DNA from: Kingdonia uniflora | Taxonomy: Eukaryota > Streptophyta > Magnoliopsida > Ranunculales > Circaeasteraceae | Direction of reading: 5' to 3' | DNA length: 64,000 nucleotides | NCBI GenBank assembly: GCA_014058105.1 | Contig: JACGCM010001011.1 | Span: forward strand, 2,485,501-2,549,500 | Part shown: piece by piece, positions 21,690 through 31,606 of the stretch | How positions within the stretch are numbered: position 1 is the stretch's first letter | Layout of the letters: every line of letters begins with the position of its first letter | Made by a program: the position numbers and the translations under genes | The notes under the pieces: model-generated | Databases searched by the model: none | What the model was told of the DNA's origin: nothing | The model's input: the letters and a program-made list of their open reading frames with translations, nothing else

Positions 21690-23520
21690 ATATCTTTTCC
21701 TGGACTTTTCAAGAAATGTCTGGCATCGATCCATCAATCATGTGCCACTGACTTAACCTCCATCCAAACAACAATGCTATCATTTAGAGATGACGGAACT
21801 TAGCTCCTCGCCTCCGCGATGCAGTGAACGAAGAAATGGATAAACTCCTTCGGGTAAGATTTATTCGGGAAGCTAAGTATCTGAAGTGGGTTTATAACAT
21901 TATGGCAGTATCGAAGAAAAAGGCAATGATCAGGGTTTATGTTGACTTCACAGAACCCAACAAATTTATACCCATGGATAGTTTTCTGCTACCACTGATT
22001 CCGCAACTTCTCGACTTCATCGCAGGGTACGAACTTCTTTCTATGATGGATGTTGCCTCTGGCTACAACTAAGTTTCACTCGCCGAAAGCGATCAATAAA
22101 AAACAACCTTCATTACTGAAAGAGGTCTCTACTGTTACACAGTAATGCCTTTAGGGTTAAAGAATGCATGAGCTACTTACCAAAAGCTTGTGTCTAAAAT
22201 GTTCAAAGATCATCTTGACACAATTATGGAAGTTTACATCGATAATATGATCTGCAAATGCTTAAAACGCGAAGATCACTCCAGCAGCCTCCAAACCATC
22301 TTCGATATCCTTCGCAAATACTAAATGAAACTCAAACTTGTGAAATGCCAATTTGGAGTCGTATCAGGTATATTCCAGGGATACCTGGTCAGCAAAAGAG
22401 GAATCGAAATTGATCTTGTACAAATCAAAGTGCTCATCGCGATGCCATCTCCGCGAACAAAGAAAGATGTCCAACAATTTGTAGGTATGATCGTCACTCT
22501 TCAGAGATTCATCTCTAAGTCATCTTATCAATGCAAACTTTTTTATCACCTTCTTCGTGGCAATCCCACTTCTCTTTTAAAGAAATAACATAAGAAAATC
22601 ATTTTGACTCTTGACTATGAGTTAGCCTTCCATGATCTTAAACGATACTTGGGGCATCTTCCTATCATGAGTACTCCAGTTGATGGCAAAACACTAACAA
22701 TGTAATTATCTATGACTGAAGACTCAATTAGTTCTGTCCTTATTCGAGAAGATTGAAGAGTAGAGAAACTAATCTACTTTATTAGCAAAGCACTCATGCC
22801 TGCTGAAAAAAGAACATAATAAGAGAAAAATAACTACTTGCCTTGGTCTACAGTTCTCAAAAGCTTTATCCTTACTTTCAAGCTCATCCTATCAAAATCA
22901 TCACCAAGTATCCCCTCAAACTGAAACTTTCCAAAAAAAAAATCTCAAAGAATCCAGCAATGGTTTGTTTTCCTTGGCGAATACGATATCTCTTTCGAAC
23001 CCCAGATATCAGTCAAGGGACAAGCAGTAGCTGACTTTTGGGTAGACTTTCCGATCGAAGACCCCGATTGGGAAGAACTTGAAAAAATCTTCACAGATGA
23101 CTAAATAGCAGAACCAGACGCATGGTCCAAAACCTTAGTTTGGCGACTTTTTACAGACGGATCAGCTGGACTACAAGGGTCAAGGATTGGCATCGTCCTC
23201 GTTACACCTTCTCATCATCGCATCAAGAAAACTATCAAACTAAACTTCTATGCCACCAATAATGAGACCAAATATGAAAGAATCTTATACGTTTTAGATC
23301 TCGCACTCACACTAAGAGCAGAAGAATTAGGAGTCTACGTCGATTCTTTAGTTGTGGCAAATCATTACAATAAGACATTCCACACAACGGGAATAATGGT
23401 TGATTATGTAGCCCTGGTCGAAGAAAAGATGAGCAAATCCAAACACACAATAATCTCTTACTTACCTCGACAAGAAAATTGGCATGCCGACGCATTAGCT
23501 TACATCCCTACCATGCTGGG
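21690..23520 (+). pseudogene. reverse transcriptase and RNase H of element B, inactive
   Basis: RT blocks in order: RFIREAKYLKWVYNIMAV, VYVDFTEPNKFIP, LLSMMDVASGYN, ITERGLYCYTVMPLGLKNA, and the catalytic box YIDN (22235-22246), where YIDD is required, so the second Asp is gone. RNase H follows with WRLFTDGSAG (about 23140), ATNNETKYE and VYVDSLVVANHYN, ending RQENWHADALAYI (about 23470). The last motif keeps Asp. Numerous stops separate the blocks. The wording is that of the Tat lineage. Confidence 0.85.
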
Positions 23521-23559
23521 GGACAATGAAAAAAAATCTTTAGAAATCGAAATCATCGA

Positions 23560-24845
23560 GCATTTCAGTCTTGATATAATATTAACACTGCAGATTACCA
23601 TTGCTGAAAATGAAGAACCTGAAGACTGGAGAAGACCATTTTATGCATATCTCAACTCCAACGTCTTCCCCAGTAACAATGATCCAGCCCGATCACTTTG
23701 GGCCAAGTGCCCCAGATTCACAGTCCAAGATAATATCTTATATCGCATCACAGGAGGGGGGTCACTTATCGAATGCATCTCTAAAAAACAAGCTCTGATC
23801 AAAATTAGAGAACTTCATGAAGGTATCTGTGGCACACACATTTTAGGAAGATCATTAGCCAAGCGTGCATTCATGCAAGGATTATACTGGCCCAAGATGA
23901 GACAAGATTACAAAGAATTTATACGTAAATGCTACAAATGCCAAATCCACGCTCAAGACATCAAAAGTCCTAGCCCTCGACTTGCATATTAACAATATTA
24001 TCTGGCCTTTCAAATGATGAGGGATCGACATCATTGGACCTTTCCATCCAGCATCAGAAAACTGAAGTGTCACCCTTGTCGCCACTGATTACTTCACAAA
24101 ATGGGTTGAAGCAGTTCTTCTATGTCATACTGATAAAAATGAGGTCATCAAGTTCCTTTGGGAACACTTAATCACCAGGTTTGGCTACCCACAAATGATA
24201 TGCTCCAATAACGACAAGTAATTCATCAGTGCAAAAGTACTTGCATTCCTCCATAAATATAAAATTTACCTATCAACATCCACACCATACTATCCTCAAG
24301 GTAACGGATAAGCCAAAGCTATTAACAAAAGCATCAAATCAAGTTTACGCAAACATCTTGATGACAAGAAAGGAAGGTGGGTCGATGAACTACTCAGTGT
24401 TCTCTAGGCCTACCAAACCACTCCTCGAGTTTCAACAGGTTGGACTCCGTTTATGATGGCCTTCGGTACTGAAGCATACATACCTTCAGACCTCGATCTA
24501 CCAAGTACCTGAAGGAAAATCCCAGATGAATACAATGAACTTGATCTCCTCTGTAATCTCAACTGGATCGAAGAGACCCGAGATAAATCCATCGCGATCT
24601 TGGGACGATACCATGACATATTGAAAAAAATATATAATAAAAAAGTTCAAAAACAAAAATTTGGTATTGGAGACATTGTCCTTTGACGAATCCAAGATAG
24701 TACTCGGCCTAAGAATTTAGGAAAATTATCATAAAATTGGGAGAGGGGCCTTACATTTTTAGCGACAAAACAGATAGTAGAACTTACTGGCTGACGACTG
24801 AAGACGAAATACAGCTCGAAAATCTGTGGAATACTGCCCAACTAA
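23560..24845 (+). pseudogene. integrase of element B, inactive
   Basis: The HHCC zinc domain is present: HEGICGTH, then CYKCQIH about 35 residues later. The core begins with GIDIIGPFHPA (first Asp) and includes the region of the second Asp (ICSNNDK). At the third catalytic position the text reads AKAINKS where Glu is expected before A-x-N, so Lys replaces Glu. The C-terminal part (ILGRYHDILKKIYNKKV) is broken by stops. The enzyme would have joined cDNA to the host chromosome. Confidence 0.8.
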
Positions 24846-24921
24846 AACTGTTTTGCAGATTGAACACTGTAACCATTTTCATCGATTCTAATAAGTAAAT
24901 TTTATTGTCAGTTTAATCGTT

Positions 24922-25344
24922 ACTATTTTGACTTGATCTCAATCCATACTTAATAAGTATGCATCAGACAATCAATCATCGTTACTATTTTGGCATGATC
25001 TCGATCCATAATTAATAACTATACATCAGGCAATCAATCATCCTTGCTACTTTTACTTGATCTTAATCCATACTATATAAGTATGCATCAGACAATCAAT
25101 CGTTGTTATTTTGACTTGATCTTGATCCATACTTAATCAGTACGCATCAAATAATCAATCATAATTACTATCTTGAGTTAATCTTAACCCATACTTTGTA
25201 CGTTTGCCTCAGACAATCAATCTTTACTATCTTGACTTTCCCTCGATCCATACTTAATACGTATGTATCAGAATGTTATTCGTCTGTACAATCTTTAATT
25301 GATCTCGATCCATACTTTATAAGTATGCATCCAAACTATCATTC
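24922..25344. repeat. about 60-bp tandem repeat, 7 diverged units, element B
   Basis: Units share ACTATTTTGACTTGATCT, CGATCCATACTTAATA and GTATGCATCAGACAATCAATC, with 10-25 percent visible differences. The array starts about 80 bp past the end of the integrase. A repeat between pol and the 3' LTR is the hallmark described for Retand elements. From 25345 to 25649 no further feature is seen. Confidence 0.85.
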
Positions 25345-25649
25345 AATTTTACGCAAACACTATCCAACTATAGGATATTATACTTTGCATTCCTTACTTA
25401 TCGAACAAACTATAAACATCTCTTGTTTTTCTCGAATCTCAATCCATATATCCATCTAAGGATACACATCTGATACTCATGCTTCTTAGTTGCCAATCCA
25501 TGGCTATCATTCACTTATCACGCCAACAAGTACTCCTTACTTATCTGCTACGATCTACAATCACATTCGACATTTATATCACTCTGTCGAATTTACAAAG
25601 CATAACTAACAAGATATATGCAACAAGTTTTCAAAATAAAATTTCTCCA

Positions 25650-26330
25650 AAAAACAAATATTCATCATCCAACATACTACAAGAATAAAAAAAAATTGGT
25701 CCTACCGACCATTTTTACATACTTCCACACATATAATACTTCTTACACAAAATTTTTACACTAAAAGAAAAAATGTTACTTCTTCCACATTCTGAAACTT
25801 TTGGGAACAGGAACGTCTGCTAGCTCCCAGGACGCGGGACATCAGCTTCCATCATCACCACATCCTCGATGACTTCTGTCTCATCATGAACTTCGGGAGT
25901 CTCCAACACTTCATCTTCTGAACTTGAATCATCGAAGACAACAACGCCAGACTTCACCAACCCCTAATAAAACTTTTTCCTCACCTCCAAACAACAAATA
26001 TTCATCATCCAACATACTACAAGATTAAAATTACTTTGGTTCTACCGACCATTTTTACATACTTCCACACATATAATACTGTTTGCACAAATTTTTTACA
26101 CTATAGGAAAATATGTTACTTCATCTACATTCAGAAAACCTTCGGGAACAGGAATGTCTGCTAGCCCACCAGGACATGAGACATCAGCTTCCATCATCAC
26201 CACATCCTCGACGACTTTCGTCTCATCAAAAACTTTGGGAGTCTCCAACACTTCTTCTTTTGAAATTGAATCATCGAAGACAACACCACCAGACTCACCA
26301 ACCCCTAATAAAACTTTTTTCCCACCTCTA
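25650..26330 (-). repeat. 340-bp duplication holding the 3' end of the element B antisense gene
   Basis: Two copies (about 25650-25989 and 25990-26330) share ATTCATCATCCAACATACTACAAG, CTACCGACCATTTTTACATAC and CATCAGCTTCCATCATCACC. Read on the minus strand the second copy encodes an acidic C-terminus ([13 protein letters not shown] and [12 protein letters not shown]) ending PVPEGF and a stop. This resembles the Glu/Pro-rich end of the CD antisense protein, and the GGTCGGTAGGACC stretch past the stop matches CD near 33940. The upstream part of the gene is lost. Confidence 0.65.
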
Positions 26331-26353
26331 ACTCTGCATACTGCCCTGCAAAA

Positions 26354-27688
26354 ATGGTCGAGCTAGATGCCACACGATCTCGTGAGGAAGATGTGCTGGA
26401 AAGTAATTATGAGTTCAAACTTGAATTTGATAAGATTGAGCAAGTATTTGAAGAGAGTGAAAATCAATATGTAAAAGCGGAGCTTAGGCTGACTAAGTCA
26501 GAAAAGATAGTTTGCAAGCTAAGCTAGCAGATCGATAATAAGGAAGCGGTATTAGGGAGAGCTCAAGAGAAGCTAGTGAGTGCGTATAGTGAGGTTGAGA
26601 AGTTGAAGAACACGTTAGAGTGCATAAAAGAGAAGTGCAAAGGGGCAGATACCGTGTAATATCGTATCAGATCATTAGAGGTAGAAGTATTGTAGCTAAC
26701 ATGGTATCTAAATAATTTAAGGGATGAATTGATGAGGAAGGAGGCTGAACTGGTGCGAGTTGATTTGTAAAGTGCTAAAAGTGCTGTGGAGAAGCTGAGT
26801 GAGACTATAAAGGTAAAAGAGGTTAGTCTCCGGTGTGCTCAGAATCAATGTGATAAACTTAATGAACGAATGGACAAGCTGAAGATGAACTTGGCAAGTC
26901 CTCGCGGTAGTAAGGCGGAGGTTAAAAAAAGATTGAAGAGGAAACAGAGGGATGTCAAAGCTATTAATGTTAAGGATGAATTGGTTCATGCCCAGGCTCA
27001 AATCAAAGAATTGGAGGAAGATTTGGTTTATCTTCGAGCTACCATAAGGAAAGCTAAGAGCGAGCTAGAAAGAATGGGGATAGGTTGGACATTTCTCGAA
27101 TAAAAAAAAAGAGTTTGAAGAATCTCTCAAGAAAAAGGATGAAATGTTAAAGAATTCTTTTTCCAAGAGAAGTAACGTAGATAAGGTTTTACAAAAAAAG
27201 GAGGAGTTGTTGGTGTTGTGAATGAATGTACAGGAGTTAAACGATAATAAAGAGAAAAGTAAGGTTGAACTGGTTAGATTGTTAGAATTGACGGAGTCAT
27301 ATCAGATCTGGTAGGAAGCTTGGAGCGAGCTAAGGCTCGTTACGCAAAGTTAAATAAAAAATTTCTAAGTATACGCAGTAGTTTTGCTGACCTGACCATA
27401 CATAATCGAGATAGACTTTCCACGGATGAAGTGCTTTCGAAGGAGATGATGGCAATAATTGTTTACTTTGTGGAGGAAGTGAAGAGGCTTGAGTTTCAAA
27501 GGGATATATTGCATGATTGTCTGGTGTTTAAAGGTTGTATCTGTCAGACTGAAGTGGATCAAGGTAACTGCCTAAATTCTATGGAAATTGGAATTGGTCT
27601 CATTACTTTAGAGCGAGGAAGGAAGATTATTTTTGCCCGAGCACAAGACTTCATGGCCTCAAAAGCTCCGACTGTAGGGGAAGGTTAA
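26354..27688 (+). pseudogene. coiled-coil terminal exon of the element E antisense gene
   Basis: From ATG 26354 one frame runs to 27103 with only four stops (TAG, TAA, TAG, TAA). It then shifts and ends with a 122-codon frame (27320-27688). The product is rich in Lys, Glu and Leu with heptad-like spacing (DKLNERMDKLKMNL and QAQIKELEEDLVYLRATI). A long coiled coil followed by a conserved tail is also found in CD at 33150-33896. It lies opposite to gag-pol of E. The function is unknown; structural or RNA-binding roles are guesses. Confidence 0.6.
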
Positions 27689-27760
27689 TATGCTGTACTG
27701 CAAGAAAGGCCTGTATAACTAAGTAAATGGTATTTGCTTATGTAGTGTAGATGTTAGATA

Positions 27761-27995
27761 GATGGAAGCTAATTTTACCTTTACTTTATCGTGAGTCTTA
27801 GAGATAGTAGAGATCATTGATTGAAAACTAGTATTACCTTTGCTTTAATTTTTGATATTGAATAGATGTGTGTCGATTGAAGACTAGTATTACCTTTGAC
27901 TTAATCCTTGAGATTTAGTAGATGATAGATGTGTATCGATTGAAAGCTAGTGCTACCTTTGGTTTAATCTTTGAAATTTAGTAGAAACTGCATAC
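27761..27995. repeat. about 60-bp tandem repeat, 4 diverged units, element E
   Basis: Units share GATTGAAAACTAGTATTACCTTTG, TTTAAT and a GATGTGTGTC-like end. The array sits between the antisense gene and the integrase end of E, the same place as the 7-unit array in B, but the unit sequence is unrelated. From 27996 to 28136 nothing else is seen. Confidence 0.75.
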
Positions 27996-28136
27996 ATGTC
28001 TTTAGAGAATAATGTAGGAAAAACTTGAAAGTTTTCATTTAGTAAAAAAGAATATACACACTGTTGGAGATTGCAACCTCACTTTTGGAATGTAAAAAAT
28101 GATAATAGATGTATCATATGCTTGGGAACTAGGGAT

Positions 28137-28208
28137 TTAACTATAGTATCGTTTCAATCTTGTAGTCTTCCAAGGGCTTGGTATTCAGACGTCTTTCTCT
28201 GTCATGAG
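28137..28208 (-). pseudogene. last 23 codons of the element E integrase
   Basis: The minus strand reads LMTEKDV, stop, IPSPWKTTRLKRYYS and a TAA at 28137-28139. This matches the integrase end of CD (LLMTEDEIQLEYPWNTD) and continues exactly the frame that is cut at 40756 (ending SYY). It proves that CD was inserted in the 3' end of E pol. Confidence 0.85.
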
Positions 28209-28687
28209 TACAATGGCATTTTTTTAGGAGGATAATCTACGCCAATACTTTTAGTAAGGATGATGCAATAATAAGCTTAAACAAACAAGATTTTATGTGG
28301 AAACACAGTAAAGGCTAAGAAAAACTACGACCTCAAGGCGGATTTTGATGTAAAATCCAATAAGTTGCTAGTTATTGCAATTTGCTGCTTGATATGAAAG
28401 TAAAGATGAATGAATAGTAAAATTTTGGAACTGAATAACTTATTCTCTACCTATATTTATAGTTGATACATGCAGTTTTACATAAAGAAAAGCAGTTTCC
28501 TATTTCTGGGGTAGTGGGCGAACTTTACGGGTCTCCAATGGCTCTTTTTGACCAAGCACAATGATTACTTTTAGTAGGTCAAGAACTTGCAGTTACAGAT
28601 GTGGCATCTTCTCGAATGATAGGCTGCATTCGACTATGTTTTGTTGGCTTCCCTTTGTCAAATCTGGGAAATATGTTACTATAATCA
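28209..28687 (-). repeat. LTR C, 3' LTR of element CD
   Basis: About 479 bp. On the minus strand it starts TGATTATAGTAACATATTT and ends GCCATTGTA. A TATAAATA box lies at 28454-28461. It matches LTRs A, B and D. Confidence 0.88.
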
Positions 28688-28696
28688 CCCCATTCT
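28688..28696 (-). other. polypurine tract of element CD
   Basis: Minus-strand AGAATGGGG directly abuts LTR C, identical to the tract before LTR A. Confidence 0.8.
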
Positions 28697-28870
28697 TGAT
28701 ATAAGTACTTGTTATTATGTCGAGAAGAAATTAGAAGCTGAAGAGGTTGTCAAATGTCATATAAGTCTTCATTCTATCATTTCTGAGGCAAAAGTCTAAT
28801 GAATCTGGTCATGTGTTTCCCGAGGAGTATTTAATATAGAATACTGGACTGTGCAACTGGAAGGTAAGGT

Positions 28871-28878
28871 TATAAATA
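28871..28878 (+). promoter_or_regulatory. antisense TATA box of element CD
   Basis: TATAAATA followed by GAGGGATAAAG, about 180 bp inside the polypurine tract on the strand opposite to gag-pol. ATG 28931 follows at a distance expected for a plant leader. It is the best-formed of the three antisense boxes. Confidence 0.6.
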
Positions 28879-28930
28879 GAGGGATAAAGAAGGAGTTGTT
28901 GTTCGGCAGGTGAATAGTTTGTAAGCCGTG

Positions 28931-29317
28931 ATGGAAAAGATGTTACCCTAGGCGTGGTATAGCGAGTGGCTATAGTGTGTGGATGGGAATTGTGACGAGC
29001 ATAAAGAGGTAAACAATAGTGTTTTGTCACTGTTGTTGTTTTATCCAGAAACGGTGGTGATGAGGTTTGGGAAAACTGATGGAGATAGAGAGTGGCAAAA
29101 CGAAGTGTGTTTAATGGAATCAGTGTTGTTTTGTGTTATGGAAAGATTCAAAGCTCATCAAATTTTTGGAGAAGTAGCTACTGCCCATATTGAAGATGTC
29201 GAAGCGAAGGTGGGTATGGCATCATGTATCTTTGGTCGACGCAAAAAACATATTGTAATTTTCTGCTACTGTCTTTTTACAGGGCGCACACATGCAGCTG
29301 GTTTAGAAGTTTCATGA
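28931..29317 (+). pseudogene. first exon-like region of the CD antisense gene
   Basis: ATG 28931 gives only six codons before TAG. A 112-codon open stretch from 28979 follows (FGKTDGDREWQNEVCLMESV and FKAHQIFGEVATAHIEDVEAK) with no recognised domain. The position behind the antisense TATA box suggests a decayed first exon. From 29318 to 29817 no coding is seen; a plain AT-rich intron would fit. Confidence 0.35.
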
Positions 29318-29817
29318 CCTGCGATTCATTGAGTTTCTTAGGATATCATTACCCCTTTCGCCGGAGGATATGCCAGATTCGGGTAAAAAAAAGCATATAA
29401 CTTCAAGTTCTTTAGGTACAATGATAGAACTTAAAATGCAATTTGATATAATGTAATCAAAGGAAAGAACTATCGAATGTAAAATATAACAAAGTACTTA
29501 ATGAATAAACCTTGGTTTGAGTTTGTATTACATTTGTAGATAATGTTCTCGATGGAAATAAAGTTTATTAGCCGAAGATAAGTGATCAATTTAGTTGATG
29601 TCGAGATAGATTTTTCTTAATGTATGTAAATTTTAAGGTTATGTTGTCGATTTTATTAGATCTCTAACTGAAGTTTGTTGACTGTGTGGTGCCAGAAACA
29701 GTTTCCTATGATGATTGACTTGACTCGGATGTGTAGAGTTCCAATGTGAATTGAATGAATGACTTGACAGTTCGTGTTTGTTGTGTATATAAATACTATG
29801 TATAATCTGGGGTTTAT

Positions 29818-30131
29818 TTATAGGAGTGGAGATGGTGAGGATGAGAGTGCAAGTTTGGGAGTATGAGTATTCCAATCATGTTTATGCGAAGTATTGGGAG
29901 TTGCTGGACAGGTATTTTGGAAAGAGCTGAGTAAACGGGCAACCATAAGTGCCAGTGGAGCCCAAATATGAAGAATTAAGTGAAGTGGAGGTGAAGGAAG
30001 CAAAAGAGTAGTATGAATTTCATTATAACTTACAATTCCTGAGTCCTCCTGAATGCGTCCGAAAGATAAGGAATCGAGCCAAGATTTTTGTGAAGAAAGA
30101 AGATGATTTTGCTGGTCGAAGAGTTTGAATA
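29818..30131 (+). pseudogene. exon-like fragment of the CD antisense gene
   Basis: From about 29833 the plus strand reads MVRMRVQVWEYEYSNHVYAKYWELLDRYFG, then two stops, then PVEPKYEELSEVEVKEAKE and FHYNLQFLSPPECVRKIRNRAKIF up to a TGA near 30127. It is charged and unrecognised. It is kept because it is more protein-like than its surroundings and in line with the other antisense pieces. Confidence 0.35.
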
Positions 30132-30397
30132 GTGAAATGAGTGTTGTTGGTATGTAACAAATGAGCTTATGTGTAAGGTATTGTTTTGAAATAAATTAAT
30201 ATATTTATTGCCGATGTGTGTGATTAAATGTTTTTAAATATGATTTGAGTTGTGTGAACGAATGAAATTTACTGATGCAATATTATCTGGGCATGTGAAT
30301 GTATGGTTGCATCATTCGGGTAGTTGGGTTATCAAATAAGATTTGAACTTGTTTTTCTTTTTAAACTATCCTGGGAATATAGGAGGGTTAAGGAAAT

Positions 30398-30643
30398 ATG
30401 TGTTCAGGTAATGAGAGAATAAAAATGGCTAGGTGTTCACTAGTAGGTGATATTGTGAAATATAAAGAATTGAATCTACAATCTCTTTTTAATAGTATAA
30501 GAGTGGCCTTGGTGAGGATAGATATATCTGAGGAGCTACAAGGAGATATGGAGGGGTTGGAGCAACAGTATATGAGCCTGTTGGCTTATAGAAGACGAAG
30601 GATCAAAGACTTTGAGAAAAGGCGAGTAAAGCATTATGCTTGA
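30398..30643 (+). pseudogene. exon-like frame of the CD antisense gene, 81 codons
   Basis: ATG 30398 (MCSGNERIKMARCS) opens a charged frame with an ISEELQGDMEGLEQQY helix and an Arg/Lys-rich end (RRRRIKDFEKRRVKHY). The position matches the 117-codon frame of element E at 16923. No domain is known to me. From 30644 to 31606 I see only scattered short frames. Confidence 0.35.
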
Positions 30644-31606
30644 TTACTCAAACGGTCACGAAGTGGTGCGATGAACAGTCGCGTGAGGTCCATAAATAGC
30701 CCCGTGGTAAGCAAATATTCACATTTTCCAAATTCTAAAAATTGTTCTGAAAGTGTAGATTCTTTATGCCCATCTCTTACGTCGTTATCAGCCATATGAA
30801 AAGAGGAGATTAGTGTGCTGATTGAGAGGGTAAGGCATCCAAAATAGTAGGATACCGAGACAGCGCGAATCTAAGGTTAGTAGCTTTTTTGCATTCATTT
30901 GATATGCATTGATTATGTTCAAACCTTTTGTAAATGTAGACACGGTAGTGATAGTATAGGAAGTAATTGCATTTTGGATGGATGTGGTGGAAGTAATTTG
31001 AAAAATATTGCGGTAGGGTTTTGATGAAATTGATCGTGATATGGAGTGATGATAGTATGATTAATGGAGGGATTTCTATTAAAGGGTTTAAAGGATGTGG
31101 TGGAGAGAGGAGTTGCTAAAAATGGGTGATGACGAGTGCAGTGAGGGACTTGTGGACGTCGATGCGATTACGGCGCGACTGTAGGGTGTTAGTTGTAATA
31201 TCGGTAATGGGAGCGTCAGATTGGTATTGAAGCACTGAATTATCTGCTATTTGATCGGGTTTTACACCGGAGAGGGCGGGGTTCCCATTTTTTAAATTTG
31301 GATTGCTTTGTCATGAAGTAAGGTACTGATGAAGTGTATTCGAGAAGCTTTATTTCCTAAACTTTGATAAGAAATGTTAGTGACAGAGAAATTGTTATCG
31401 AAGTTAAGCCTTAGAAAAAATAGTAAAGAAATCTTGTATCGATAACTAAATGTAATAATCGTGTATTCAGATAGTAATGAAAGAATGACGTGTCGGAGAT
31501 TAAACTCGATAGCAAAATAAATATTAGCATATGAACATATATAATATATTAGATATGATATAGACTAATTTTGTTAAAAAATAGAATCTGATTTTAGGTT
31601 CATAAA

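Larger units (their letters stand above)
18762..26340 (+). mobile_element. element B: truncated family-X Tat retrotransposon inside E
   Basis: It contains a 5' LTR lacking its first 35 or so bases, a PBS, gag, PR, RT, RNase H, integrase, a 7-unit tandem array and the 3' end of an antisense gene. The rest of the antisense gene, the polypurine tract and the 3' LTR are missing. At about 26330-26353 the sequence passes into the coiled-coil exon of element E. Loss of both ends suggests a deletion or recombination after insertion. No target duplication can be defined. Confidence 0.8.

Noticed and set aside
24229..24456. 75-codon plus-strand frame
   Set aside because: Out-of-frame reading of the element B integrase core.
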